Origin: Collinsella aerofaciens
Lineage (GTDB): Bacteria; Actinomycetota; Coriobacteriia; Coriobacteriales; Coriobacteriaceae
Direction: 5' to 3'
DNA: 64,000 bases
Assembly (NCBI RefSeq): GCF_015555045.1
Contig: NZ_JADNJQ010000001.1
Coordinates: 62,001-126,000, forward strand
Position numbers and translations under genes: made by a program. Every line of letters starts with the position of its first letter. The first letter of the stretch is position 1. Positions 8,662 to 18,200 of the stretch are shown here, one piece after another. The notes under the pieces were generated by a model. It did not search any database and was not told the origin of the DNA. It saw nothing but the letters and a program-made list of their open reading frames with translations.

Positions 8662-11600
8662 CTATTTGATCTTCGCCAGGACGTCCTGGAACAGCGCGTA
8701 GTTGTGTTTCACGCCGTCGTCGAGATCAATCTCAATCATCTGGTCGGCGAGATGGTGCACCTTCTCATCGAAAGCGATCGTCTCGACGAGCTGGTCGGCG
8801 AGTTTCTTGCGACGTTTGCGCAGGTCGGCGGCCTCCCGTCTGTCCGCCGTCGCCATTGCGTCGTCAATAGCGTCGATCTGCGTGTTGTAGCGGTCCTGCT
8901 GCGGAAGTACATACTCGGTACGCAGACGTGCTAAAAGGTCTGGCGTGTAGCGGTGCATGTAGAAAAGTGCACGGAAGCCGCCCTTCTTGCCGCTGTCGAA
9001 AAGCCAGTAGATAGGACGCTTGCCCGCGCTCTGCACGCTGTAGGCCTTGCAATGGTCCGAGAAGAACCCGTCGCGGAAGTACGCGCGGATGACCTGGCGT
9101 GGCGTGCCAGTACCACCAAGAGCGTCGGCGACGAACTGCAGGTTCTCCTCCAGGTGCTCCTCACCGAATGCAGCTGCCATAAAGTCGACGAACAGACCCG
9201 TCGCGTCATCATGAAAATATTCGATATCGGTGAGAGGAATGATCCCATCTGCATCGGGTGTGAAGCTAGGCTCGGGCACCTGCTGCAGATACTCGGAAAG
9301 ACCGTCGCCCTGGTTCGCCAGCACGAGTCCCGACTTGTCAAGTGAGTAACGACCCATGATACAGCCCACTGCATAGCTGATGAGGCTCTTCACCTCGTCC
9401 GCCTTCGTGCGGACGTAATTGCTGCCTTTCAGTTCTTCGGGCACATCATCGTCACTGTCAAAGACGATGTGCACACTCACTTTGTCGAGCGGCACCTCGA
9501 TAGGCACCTCGTTTTCCATGTGGTAGATTTCCGCGAAGATACGGTTGAGTTCTTCCTCGTTTGCCTTGAGCTGATAGAATCGCTCACTGCACTCTGTTTT
9601 CCAGGACTCATAAGCCTGTTCTAGAGTCCCCTTAGACCTGTGGAGGCGGATGAGGGAGAGTTTGTCAAAATCCCATGAAGTCTCATAGGAGTCCCAATCA
9701 ACACGAGAAATGCTAACATTGGTGGGTGCCAATGTATCAACAGTATTTCTTGTTATCTCATCGGGCTCAACGTAAGGAATTGACCCCAGATAACCTGGAG
9801 GAAAGTTCAAAGTAGGATTTATAACATTAATTAAGGATCGATATGTCGATGATGACATAAGTGACAAAATATAGTTCAAGTTATGAAGGTTAATTACCTC
9901 ACAGAATGGACCAGCCGTATCAAACATGAACCCATTAGGAACATACCTGCAATGAAATGATGCCGAAGAAATAGTGCTCCAAGATATCCCTTCCTTGAAT
10001 GCTTGGGTCCCATTGAAATTATGCGCACGGCATCTTGACCCGTCATAATTATCGTTTTTCATTTCCCAACCGTCATTTTCCCAATTTACAACAAAATTGT
10101 TATTTCCATACCAAAGGCGATAGTTGCCACCTTTAGTGCAAGGAATCCATTTGCGTAAATTAGAATCACCAGGCATTAACCCAAATTCTATAGAGTTAAA
10201 AGATACCTCCTGCCATTGCTTTAAAAAGCGATTCACGTTTCCAGTTATCAGACCAACTCGAGCATCAATTTCGGTACTCAACATAGAGTTGCTTGCAAAA
10301 AGCATTACGGCATCACTTGGTAGCCAATATGCAATCGGGCTGCCAGGGATTTTCTTGAAATCCTGCTGGTTGGCACGGTAGAACCATCCACATTCAGGGT
10401 TGCGTATTGCCTCTCGCAATGCTGCGCTTTTTACAGCTTCTCCCAGCGGATCGACTAGCCTTACATATCCTCCACGAGCGTTCTGATAATCGTTCAGCAG
10501 CACTGTGGCTGTGGTCTGAACCACCTCGCCGCTGATGGCATCAAACGCCCGAGCCCCGAGATGAGCCATGTTGGCGATGGTCTTAGTCTCGATGATACTC
10601 TTGCGCAGGTTCTCGAAACTGCTCAGGAACATCCACGACTGCATGGTCACCATGGCGCTGTAGCCGCGCGCATCCGCGAGAGAAAAGCCCCTGCAAATAA
10701 AAGCAGCAAAGAGATCCGCTTTTCCATCGGGGTAGTTCTTCTTCACCCACTTGCCCATCCAAGGGTTCATACTGCCGCTTCCGAAATAGGGCGGGTTGGC
10801 GATAACCGCGTCATAATGCCGCGCAAGGGGCTCAAGCTCCTCGAGTGCCCGCTGCGCTTTCACGGCGGCGGCCATGCCGAACATGCCCGCCTCGTCCATG
10901 ACGGTTTCAGCGACCTCCCTCACCGATCCCAGATCTGCCTCCGTCGGCGCGAAGAGGCTGCCCGCCTCGTCGAGATGGGCCAAGACGTCAAGCAGGTCGA
11001 CCTGTTCGAGCAGGAACGGCGCGTCGATACGCTCCTGGTCCTTCATCGTGCGAGCTATGGCATCGCGCTCATTTTCGTCGAACTCGATGCGAGAGAGTAC
11101 CGTGATTCTCGGACGCACCCCACGACGCAGGAAGCGCGAGTCGTACTCGCACGCCTTCATGGTGAGCGCGAAGCTCGCCATCGCCGCCGCGCGCGGATCG
11201 ATCTCGAGACCCGTGAGGTTCTTCTCCAGGATAAGGCGCGGGATATCCCTGCGGGAATAGCCCTCCTCCTCGTACATGGCGGCTATCAAGTCGAAGGCGT
11301 ACACGAGTATATGGCCGCTTCCGCAGGCGGGATCCACTGCCGTGATGTCCTCCGGCGACTCAATGCACTTGAAATCAGCCTCGACATCCCCATCCGGCGC
11401 GATGTAGTACTCCATGCGGGTAGCAAGCGCGCTGTCCGGGTGGTTCAGCATCCACAGGCGACCGAGCGAGTTTTCCGTCAGGTAGCGGACGATCCACTCC
11501 GGCGTGAAAAGCTGGGTGGCAGGGGCCAGGTCCTCGCGCGTCGCCTTGCGCTTGGACGCGAAGTACTCGTCCTTGCGCTCGGAGACGTAGTACTGGTACA

Positions 11601-12216
11601 TCCAGCCCACGATCTCCACGCCTTCGAGCCAGTCCTCTTCGGGAATGTCCCCGACCATGCGCTCGATGACGCCGCCCGCCCTTAGTAGACCGTCGGGCAG
11701 AAGCAGCTCCATGCTCGAACCGACCTGCGAAAACACCGTGGGCATGCAACTGGCAAGCTCAGCACATTGGGCAAGGAACAGATAGCGGAACGTTTCCTCA
11801 TCATCGCCCGATTGAACCAGTTGAGCCACGTGCGCACGGTCGATGCCCTCTATGTCCACCTGCAACGCCTCGGCAAGCGCCTGCGGCTTGAAGGAGCCGT
11901 CGTTGCCGGAAAGGAGACGCGTGTGCGACGGGAGACGGTCGTTTATCTCCATGAAACGGATGGCCATAATGCGGTTAAACCAGGTATATGCGGCTTGCTC
12001 CACTAGTGTGTCGTAGCCTTCGTCGTGAGCTTTCCGCAAAAGGTCTGACCTTTGCTTGCGCTCTTGGGAGGAGAGAACCCTGCCGCCAACGGCCTGTGCG
12101 TCCTTCGGGTTCTCTGGATGTTCCGATATGTCGTACAGGGCGCATCTGCGCTCGACTTCAGAGATGAGCTCGCGGCGTGCCCAAACACAGAAATTCTTAA
12201 TGGCTGAATCGTGCAT
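8662..12216 (-). CDS. pglX: BREX type 1 adenine-specific DNA methyltransferase PglX
   Basis: The 1,184-residue protein contains the SAM-binding motif DPACGSGH (residues 295-302), a second FxIDP-like element (GLEIDPRAAAM) and the catalytic NPPY (474-477), the order of gamma-class N6-adenine methyltransferases. PglX methylates one strand of a short non-palindromic site, marking host DNA so BREX ignores it. The segment from about 9,640 to 10,480 (residues roughly 580-860, the region where the target-recognition domain lies) is strikingly AT-rich compared with both flanks, as if swapped in from another genome. Start ATG 12216 lies one base after the brxC stop and uses GGGAG inside brxC as its ribosome site. 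Confidence 0.96.
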   Translation of the reverse strand: MHDSAIKNFCVWARRELISEVERRCALYDISEHPENPKDAQAVGGRVLSSQERKQRSDLLRKAHDEGYDTLVEQAAYTWFNRIMAIRFMEINDRLPSHTRLLSGNDGSFKPQALAEALQVDIEGIDRAHVAQLVQSGDDEETFRYLFLAQCAELASCMPTVFSQVGSSMELLLPDGLLRAGGVIERMVGDIPEEDWLEGVEIVGWMYQYYVSERKDEYFASKRKATREDLAPATQLFTPEWIVRYLTENSLGRLWMLNHPDSALATRMEYYIAPDGDVEADFKCIESPEDITAVDPACGSGHILVYAFDLIAAMYEEEGYSRRDIPRLILEKNLTGLEIDPRAAAMASFALTMKACEYDSRFLRRGVRPRITVLSRIEFDENERDAIARTMKDQERIDAPFLLEQVDLLDVLAHLDEAGSLFAPTEADLGSVREVAETVMDEAGMFGMAAAVKAQRALEELEPLARHYDAVIANPPYFGSGSMNPWMGKWVKKNYPDGKADLFAAFICRGFSLADARGYSAMVTMQSWMFLSSFENLRKSIIETKTIANMAHLGARAFDAISGEVVQTTATVLLNDYQNARGGYVRLVDPLGEAVKSAALREAIRNPECGWFYRANQQDFKKIPGSPIAYWLPSDAVMLFASNSMLSTEIDARVGLITGNVNRFLKQWQEVSFNSIEFGLMPGDSNLRKWIPCTKGGNYRLWYGNNNFVVNWENDGWEMKNDNYDGSRCRAHNFNGTQAFKEGISWSTISSASFHCRYVPNGFMFDTAGPFCEVINLHNLNYILSLMSSSTYRSLINVINPTLNFPPGYLGSIPYVEPDEITRNTVDTLAPTNVSISRVDWDSYETSWDFDKLSLIRLHRSKGTLEQAYESWKTECSERFYQLKANEEELNRIFAEIYHMENEVPIEVPLDKVSVHIVFDSDDDVPEELKGSNYVRTKADEVKSLISYAVGCIMGRYSLDKSGLVLANQGDGLSEYLQQVPEPSFTPDADGIIPLTDIEYFHDDATGLFVDFMAAAFGEEHLEENLQFVADALGGTGTPRQVIRAYFRDGFFSDHCKAYSVQSAGKRPIYWLFDSGKKGGFRALFYMHRYTPDLLARLRTEYVLPQQDRYNTQIDAIDDAMATADRREAADLRKRRKKLADQLVETIAFDEKVHHLADQMIEIDLDDGVKHNYALFQDVLAKIK

Positions 12217-12217
12217 G

Positions 12218-15200
12218 CTAATCTCCCAGCCTTACCGCGCCGCTTTCGTGCAGCGCATCCATCAGGGTTTCTTTTACGCTATCCACATACGCCAGCACTT
12301 CTTCTTCGCTTCGCAAGGTCCTCGTGGGGCACACGCGGCTGCGGTGCAGAACCTTTGGCTTGGGTGCCGCCGGCTTCGCTGGCGGCATGTCGCTGTTAGT
12401 CGGCATCTTGCCGCGCTTTGCCGCCTCTTCCTTCGCGCGAGCCTGAGCGATCGCATCGTCAATCTTCTGGTACTGCTGCCCGCCCCATGTCTCGAGCTGC
12501 TTGAGCTGGGCATCGAGCTGGCTACAGCGCGTCTCGTTCATTGCGGCGTTCTTCTTCGCAGCGGCATCCTGACGAATAGAGGAAAGCACTCCCGCTACCG
12601 CGCTTTCGAGCGCTCCCGCCTCGTCTTTCGCGTAACGCTCGAGCGCCGACACCGCATCCTCGATGCTCTCGAGGAGGTTGTCGCGCTTGACCCCTGCGGC
12701 CTTGCTCAGCGCACCCGAAAGCCTCGAGTTCAGGGCCCCGAGGTCCTTGATTGCCGAGTAGGGCTTCTCCATGCCCAGGATGCGCTCGATGCGCTCGATG
12801 GCATCCTGCGCCTCCGAATCGCCTTCCAAGTAGACACCTTCAGTTTTGAGAGAGCCGATGAGCCTGGTGGAATCGTCCCACAGGCGCACCTGGCTGTTGA
12901 AGAAGCCGCGGATCTCGAGCATGTCCTCGGCGAAGTCGCGCAGGCCGTCTTGAACCTGCCTGTTGGCAAGCGCCATGCACAGAAGAAGCGGATCCGTCTC
13001 GTTGGATACTACGTTAGCGATAAGCTTTTGGCCGTCGACGACCACGCCCTTGCCTGGGTAGGCACTTCTGGAATAGCGCTGGGCGAGGAGGTCCCTGCAT
13101 TCCTCCTGGACATCGTGCAGTTTCTCCTTGGTGAAGGCGACTAAACCATCCTCGTCGGCAGGAACCTGGTTCGTGTCGGCGAAGTCCTTCATGAGACGCT
13201 GAACCGTCGCGAGCGTCGCAGGATCGATCGCCTCTCGTTTCTTGATTGAGGCTTTGTCCGCATCACGCCTGAGGCACGCGACGATCGCGTGGGCATCGCC
13301 CGAGTCGAGTTGCTTGCCGCCGACCGACAAGGCGACCTTCTGGTCGTAGAGCATGCGCGCGACGACGGCCGCTATGTCCGCCTCGCGCCATCCATAGGGC
13401 ACCTTCTGGTACTTGCGCTTGAGGTCTCCCATATTGGTCGCCTGCTTCGAATATGCCTGAGCGTCGAGGAACAGCATGATTTCGTCCATGGCGCGCTGGT
13501 TCGGCAGGTTTCCGTCCGTGTCGGGCTGGTTTAAGAGCTCGCCTCTGAATACCGAGATGATCTCGGAATCGGAACTTACCGAGGCATCGATGTAGTCGGC
13601 CTTGGTGTAGGTGCTCTTCACGAGCTCGTCCAGCGCGGCCTCGATCACCTTCGGCGCGCTCTTCTCGCGGACGGCGACCATGCGCCCGTCCACTGCGACG
13701 CGGGCGTGTGCCACGGCATCCTCGAGGGACTTGCGCGCGGCCCTCTCGTTTTCCCGCGCCTCCTCGCGCTTACGGGTCACGATCTCACGCTTCGAAGCCG
13801 ACCACTGCTCGCGTGAGCTCATGCGGATGTACTTCTCCACTCGGCAGCTCATGTCCAAAAGGTCGTAATAGTCTCCCTCTTCCAGTCCTATGAGCGCCTG
13901 GTTCGTCGACTTGAAGGCGAACTCGGAATCGGCCAGGCGCGACCACTCGTGCGCGTAGGTGATCACGTTGAGCTTCATTCCGCCCATGTCCTTGCCGTGA
14001 ACCGAATCGTCCACGTAGCGGTCGAACGGGAAGTCGTTCACACCCACGCGGTGTTTTGACGAGGTGAATATGCCGTCGAAGAGCAGGCGCTTGATGCGAT
14101 CGATGACCTCGGAAGACTCTATCTGCACTTTGGATATCTCGTCGGCGACGTCCTGCTCCTCGCTGGTGAGGAAGTTGTACCTGTCGCCGTTTCTTGCGGC
14201 CTTGTTCTCGCGGACGAGCCGCTCGAGCGATGCTTGTACCTCGCGGCGCAGCTCGACCTTGTCGACGTCCATGGAGTCGATCATGAGGTTGGCGATGTTG
14301 TTCACGTTGGGCGTGATGTCGCCGATGTAGCGGATGAGATAGAGCGTCTTGATGACGTGCACGTCCTGTTGGAACAGCCCGTGCCCCTCGTCGGCGGCGT
14401 CCTGGCAGCGGTTGATGACTTGGCGGATGCCGTAGTCGAGCGCCGTCTCCATGGTGTCGTAGAAACGCCAGAACGGGATGAGCGCTCCGATATCGTCGTT
14501 TTCGACCGGCCAGACAGATTCTTGGAAAGCCGATATCATCGAGCGCTCGCCGCTGGACATGTGCTTTCCGGAGAAGCCGTGCTCGCGCGTCCTGGTGAAC
14601 ACGTCGGGCAGGATGCGGAACTGGTAGCCCACGAACGGGTAGCTTTCCACGAAGTCGCGCTCGCTGGCGTAGCCGAAAAGGTCGCTCGTGGAGTCGTCGA
14701 AGGTGAAGAGGTTCTTGAGCACCGTCGCCTTCTGCCCGTACTCGACTTCGAGGGCTGCCTTCGCCTCGTCTTTTTTGGCGAGGATGCGCTCCTTGATGAC
14801 CTCGTCAACGTCGCTCGACGACAGCGAAAGCCTGGTGTCGAAGCGTCCCTGGATCTTGGAGAAGTCCATGCCGACGACGCTCGTCACCGAGTCGATCGCC
14901 TGTTGGCTGGTGACGACGATCCAGACCTTGTCTCCGCAGTAGGTGCCCAGGTCCTCGGTCAGCGTCTGCATGCTCAGCATGAGGCTGCTGTCTGAGCCTA
15001 TGAACTGGCCTATCTCGTCGGCCATGAACAGAAGCCTGAACTCGCCACCGGTCTCCGACTCCCTCTTAGCGATGTACTCGGCGACCTCCTTGGCAAAGGT
15101 CTCCGACGAGATGACGTCGGTCTCGGTGCCGTCGAACCAGTGCTGGGCGGCGTCCCTGCTCATCCCGAGCACCTCTTGCAAGGTCTCGACCATCTCGTCT

Positions 15201-15823
15201 TCGTAGAACGACCAGCCGTCGCGGTTATCCAACCAGTCCATGCCGCTTATGCGCTCGAAGGCCGCGCGGAACTCCTCTGTCTTGCCCTTCTCGTCGATGA
15301 AAGCCTCGAGCTTGGCGAGCTTGAGGTCCTCGCCGTAGAAACCCCGGTTCTCGTAGAACACCCTTTGAAACGAGCGTAAGAGCGCCGTCTTGGCGGTGTC
15401 TCCCTCTTTCCACTTGCCTCCCTTGGAGTCCACGTTGAACAGCAACGTCTCGGTCGGGATGGCGGAGACGCGCTTCATGGAAGCGAACACCATGGGGTCA
15501 GCGATCTTGCCCTCGAAGTAGTCGACCGCGCGCTTACCGCCGACCACCGGGTTCGAGAGCACGTAGCTGAGCATCTTCAGGAAGTGGGACTTGCCCGATC
15601 CGAAGAAGCCGCTTATCCACGCGCCGATCTTGCCGGTCGGCATGTCGATGGAGCGCTCGTAGTTGTGGAAGAACGTCGCGAAGTGACCCTGGAGCTCCTT
15701 TGCAACGACGTATTCCTCGAGCTCCTGGATGACGAGCTTTTCATCGACGTCGCCAACCTTCACAACGCCATTAATGTCGCGGTCGATATCGTGTTCGAAT
15801 ATGTCACGGATATGCATATGCAT
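12218..15823 (-). CDS. brxC: BREX type 1 P-loop ATPase BrxC
   Basis: The 1,201-residue protein matches BrxC in length and layout: a Walker A loop GFFGSGKS at residues 72-79 inside the family-typical WISGFFGSGKSHFLKML, a Walker B LLFMADEIGQF near residue 275, and a long helical C-terminal half with an Ala/Lys-rich low-complexity tail before residue 1160. BrxC is an AAA+/ORC-like ATPase needed for both methylation and restriction in BREX. The start is written MHMH (ATGCATATGCAT), so either the first or third codon could be used. It begins 8 bp after the brxB stop. Confidence 0.96.
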   Translation of the reverse strand: MHMHIRDIFEHDIDRDINGVVKVGDVDEKLVIQELEEYVVAKELQGHFATFFHNYERSIDMPTGKIGAWISGFFGSGKSHFLKMLSYVLSNPVVGGKRAVDYFEGKIADPMVFASMKRVSAIPTETLLFNVDSKGGKWKEGDTAKTALLRSFQRVFYENRGFYGEDLKLAKLEAFIDEKGKTEEFRAAFERISGMDWLDNRDGWSFYEDEMVETLQEVLGMSRDAAQHWFDGTETDVISSETFAKEVAEYIAKRESETGGEFRLLFMADEIGQFIGSDSSLMLSMQTLTEDLGTYCGDKVWIVVTSQQAIDSVTSVVGMDFSKIQGRFDTRLSLSSSDVDEVIKERILAKKDEAKAALEVEYGQKATVLKNLFTFDDSTSDLFGYASERDFVESYPFVGYQFRILPDVFTRTREHGFSGKHMSSGERSMISAFQESVWPVENDDIGALIPFWRFYDTMETALDYGIRQVINRCQDAADEGHGLFQQDVHVIKTLYLIRYIGDITPNVNNIANLMIDSMDVDKVELRREVQASLERLVRENKAARNGDRYNFLTSEEQDVADEISKVQIESSEVIDRIKRLLFDGIFTSSKHRVGVNDFPFDRYVDDSVHGKDMGGMKLNVITYAHEWSRLADSEFAFKSTNQALIGLEEGDYYDLLDMSCRVEKYIRMSSREQWSASKREIVTRKREEARENERAARKSLEDAVAHARVAVDGRMVAVREKSAPKVIEAALDELVKSTYTKADYIDASVSSDSEIISVFRGELLNQPDTDGNLPNQRAMDEIMLFLDAQAYSKQATNMGDLKRKYQKVPYGWREADIAAVVARMLYDQKVALSVGGKQLDSGDAHAIVACLRRDADKASIKKREAIDPATLATVQRLMKDFADTNQVPADEDGLVAFTKEKLHDVQEECRDLLAQRYSRSAYPGKGVVVDGQKLIANVVSNETDPLLLCMALANRQVQDGLRDFAEDMLEIRGFFNSQVRLWDDSTRLIGSLKTEGVYLEGDSEAQDAIERIERILGMEKPYSAIKDLGALNSRLSGALSKAAGVKRDNLLESIEDAVSALERYAKDEAGALESAVAGVLSSIRQDAAAKKNAAMNETRCSQLDAQLKQLETWGGQQYQKIDDAIAQARAKEEAAKRGKMPTNSDMPPAKPAAPKPKVLHRSRVCPTRTLRSEEEVLAYVDSVKETLMDALHESGAVRLGD

Positions 15824-15831
15824 GCCTTTCC

Positions 15832-16428
15832 CTAAATCAGGTCGAATGCCCGGTAATAGTTGCCGTCGGTGAGCTTGCCGAAGAGCGAGAGCGTCTGCCC
15901 GTCGAACCTTCCGGGGTACATCACGACCACCGGCGTGTTCTCGAATAGATGCTGGATGTTGTCGAGTACGTTATGGACCCTCATGAACGGGTACACCTCG
16001 CCGACGCCCGTGATAACGAGCACATCGCCCGGCACGTTCTCCTCGGCAGAGATCCTCTTCGCAAACGCCTCCGCGCTCGCCACGCTCGACAGGCGCTTCT
16101 TGAGCTGCTCGCGCCCGCGCTTCTCCTCCATCTTCGGCACCGCATCCAGAATCCTCTTGTCGGCACATATATCCAGCAGGATGTCGTAGAGGTTGGCCTC
16201 CCGTATCCTGCACGGAAGCGAGGGGTCGCCCTTTAGCCTGTCCAAAAAGCGCCGCGCCTCCGCCTTGAGCCGCGGATCATAGCAAAACGTGTATATCCCG
16301 ACCTCGTTTCCAAGGCCGCGGTTGTGGAGGAAATCATCGCTTTGCAAACGCGTCTTGAACGCCTCGCAGCGCTCTTCGAACTCGGATAACGCCGATGCTG
16401 GCGCGGAGTCGCGATAAGTGATCGTCAT
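15832..16428 (-). CDS. brxB: BREX protein BrxB (DUF1788)
   Basis: The 198-residue protein has the DUF1788 pattern: an N-terminal helical part with FEERCEAFKTRL, a central LYDILLDICADKRILD, and the C-terminal PVVVMYPGRFDGQTLSLFGKL that typifies BrxB. BrxB is a small core protein that bridges PglZ with other BREX components. Its ATG directly abuts the brxA stop (no spacer), and GGAGATGTAG at the end of brxA serves as ribosome site, so the two are coupled. Confidence 0.93.
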   Translation of the reverse strand: MTITYRDSAPASALSEFEERCEAFKTRLQSDDFLHNRGLGNEVGIYTFCYDPRLKAEARRFLDRLKGDPSLPCRIREANLYDILLDICADKRILDAVPKMEEKRGREQLKKRLSSVASAEAFAKRISAEENVPGDVLVITGVGEVYPFMRVHNVLDNIQHLFENTPVVVMYPGRFDGQTLSLFGKLTDGNYYRAFDLI

Positions 16429-17040
16429 CTACATCTCCTCCCTTGCCCCGAATGCCCGAAGCGCCTCAACATCCTTCCGTTCACGAAGGACATTCTCCAG
16501 CTCCATGTCGAGAATCACCGGCATGAGCCTGTTTTCCTGATTGAGCAGCCCCGCTTCTTTCAAGCATTTGCGAAGGACCTGCTTGAGCTTCGAGACGGTG
16601 CTCTCGGACATGATCGCGAAGTTGTCGAACTCGGATGCGAGGCGCGTGAAGTAGGCGTTCATGTCCGTGGACCCGAATTCGTAGTCAAGCTCGGCGTAGC
16701 GACGAGCTATCTCGGTCGTCATGAAATGTCGCACAAGCGGGTAGAACTGCATCATCGCATAAAGGTTCGTCTGCGCTGCAGCATCGGGCATTCCGTAAGC
16801 CACGATACGCACTAGACGCTCGTCTCCGAGGGCGTCGAGCCTGCGGTTGCACGCGAGTGTGATCCTGCCCAGGCTGCGCTCTGTTGGGTACCTGAAGAGG
16901 TTTTCTTCCTTGACCTTGCGCGCCGCCTCGTCGGCGGACATCCCCTCGAGCCTGAGTTGGGCCATGATGCGCGCCTCGTTGAGCAGGAACTGTTCGCGGG
17001 CTATGGTGTTGCCGAGAAGCTTCCTATTCGGCGCTGCCAT
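16429..17040 (-). CDS. brxA: BREX protein BrxA (DUF1819)
   Basis: The 203-residue product from ATG 17040 begins MAAPNRKLLG and shows the DUF1819 features: RNRxL-like N-terminus, EARIMAQLRLEGMSADEAARKV, RYPTERSLGRI and a C-terminal LKEAGLL...LMPVILDMELENVL. BrxA is a small DNA-binding NusB-like protein and the first core gene of type 1 BREX. An upstream extension to 17118 is out of a neighbouring reading frame and looks like shadow sequence. The gene overlaps the preceding small RHH-like gene by 17 bp, so the pair is likely translated together. Confidence 0.92.
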   Translation of the reverse strand: MAAPNRKLLGNTIAREQFLLNEARIMAQLRLEGMSADEAARKVKEENLFRYPTERSLGRITLACNRRLDALGDERLVRIVAYGMPDAAAQTNLYAMMQFYPLVRHFMTTEIARRYAELDYEFGSTDMNAYFTRLASEFDNFAIMSESTVSKLKQVLRKCLKEAGLLNQENRLMPVILDMELENVLRERKDVEALRAFGAREEM

Positions 17041-17224
17041 CGAAGAGCTCCTTGTTGGCGATAACCTCGTCGAGCGCAAGCGAGGTGAGCAGCGCAGAGA
17101 CACTCGTGCACTTCTCATGCGCGATTCTCTCGAGCGCGCTTTTCATCTCGGGCGTGGCGGCGAAGATGATCCGCTCCGTCTTCTTCGCACCGAGCACGTG
17201 CTTTCTCAGATCCTGCTCGTCCAT
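17024..17224 (-). CDS. Small RHH-like DNA-binding protein heading the BREX operon
   Basis: The 66-residue product from ATG 17224 (preceded by GAGAGGTGG) has a basic N-terminal strand region (KKTERIIFAATPEM) and two helices (KSALERIAHEKC, SVSALLTSLALDEVI), the outline of a ribbon-helix-helix protein. A longer frame to 17605 lacks a good start and reads through low-quality sequence. As the first gene, overlapping brxA by 17 bp, it is a candidate autoregulator of BREX expression; this is inference, as other BREX loci use different regulators (BrxR is a WYL protein). Confidence 0.7.
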   Translation of the reverse strand: MDEQDLRKHVLGAKKTERIIFAATPEMKSALERIAHEKCTSVSALLTSLALDEVIANKELFDGSAE

Positions 17225-17713
17225 CGAGACCACCTCTCGCCTTCTCGGGTTTTCATAAAAGTTATAAAAAAGTGTACCATGCCTGCCGCAATTTACCTCC
17301 GACATGCTGGCGACATGCCATTTTGACCACATATCGGCAAGCTGCACGCCCTCTTCGGTAATTCCAGCAGGCTGCCCGCCCCAGTTCCTAGCCGAAAACC
17401 CATCATCTGCCTCAGCTTTTATGAGTTCGCAAGATGCCTCCTCGACCGCCAGTGCCCCTTCGCCACCTGCCTTGCACGCGCATTGCCGCACGGAACCTGC
17501 CGCCGACGCAAGGGCCAGCGATGTTTCCCGAAAACTTTTCCCTGAAAAAGACCGTTTGACGCAGGCAAAACTTTTCGAAAAACACCGGAGCGAATCTCTT
17601 TCCAAGCCCTCCTTCGCTTTCCTCCCTTGTGCCCGCGGCAGAACCCATGCGCCCCTCGCTTCACAAGGCGGAAGGCCAAAGGGGCGAACCGCCGATACCC
17701 AAGGAGGTCAATC
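17225..17713. other. 489-bp divergent spacer between BREX and the YraN-like gene
   Basis: No credible gene lies here. It must hold the BREX promoter (leftward); an AT-rich stretch at 17,250-17,275 with TATAAC on the minus strand is the best candidate for the -10 box, but I could not settle a -35 box. GACATGC occurs twice at 17,302-17,318. AAAACTTTTC occurs at 17,531-17,540 and again at 17,567-17,576; with its flanks the first copy is the palindrome GAAAACTTTTC, an operator-like arrangement. Confidence 0.4.
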
Positions 17714-18103
17714 ATGTCCGAACTCAAGGAAAAAGCCATCAAGGCGGCGGAGAAGTTTCTCGAGCAGCGCGGATACGAGGTCATCGAGAGCAACTGGAAA
17801 TCCGAAGGCGGAAATTCGCTCGACCTGGTGGCAAGGGAAGACGGCACCGTGGTCTTCGTGGACGTCTACGCACGGCACGGCTTCGACAAGGGAATGCCCG
17901 AAGAAGGCAACGAGGGCTCTCGCGAACGCAGGGAGATCGCCGCGGCGGCTTGGCTTTCGGAGCACGCAGACGACGCCGGCTACGTCGACATGCCGGTACG
18001 TTTCGACAGCATCGCGATGATGCTCCTCTCGGAAAACCGGGCGCTGCTGAAGCACCACATCAACTGCCTCGGGTGCGGGCTTACCGCCGGCCAGGCCGAC
18101 TAG
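17714..18103 (+). CDS. YraN-like (UPF0102) nuclease-fold protein
   Basis: The 129-residue product from ATG 17714 (behind AAGGAGGT) starts MSELKEKAIKAAEKFLEQRGYEVIESNW and continues LDLVAREDGTVVFVDVYAR, the core of UPF0102/YraN, a small PD-(D/E)XK-like fold found beside mobile genes. The acidic residues of SLDLVA and the VFVDV strand are present, but the usual VEVK Lys appears replaced by VDVY, so catalytic ability is doubtful. The C-terminus has a CxxC-like pair (NCLGCGL). It is the first rightward gene after BREX and starts the conjugative backbone. Confidence 0.75.
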   Translation: MSELKEKAIKAAEKFLEQRGYEVIESNWKSEGGNSLDLVAREDGTVVFVDVYARHGFDKGMPEEGNEGSRERREIAAAAWLSEHADDAGYVDMPVRFDSIAMMLLSENRALLKHHINCLGCGLTAGQAD

Positions 18104-18133
18104 GACCTCCGGGTCTAGCCGGATTCGACATAA

Positions 18134-18161
18134 GCCGCCTCGGGCACCGGCTCGAGGCGGC
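18134..18161. repeat. 9-bp GC-rich inverted repeat
   Basis: GCCGCCTCG at 18134-18142 is matched by CGAGGCGGC at 18153-18161 across a 10-bp loop. There is no following T run, so it is at best a weak terminator for the YraN-like gene or an mRNA stability stem ahead of the next gene. Confidence 0.5.
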
Positions 18162-18200
18162 GCACCAACCGATTCGCATCTTCGCAGAAAGGAACGCATC

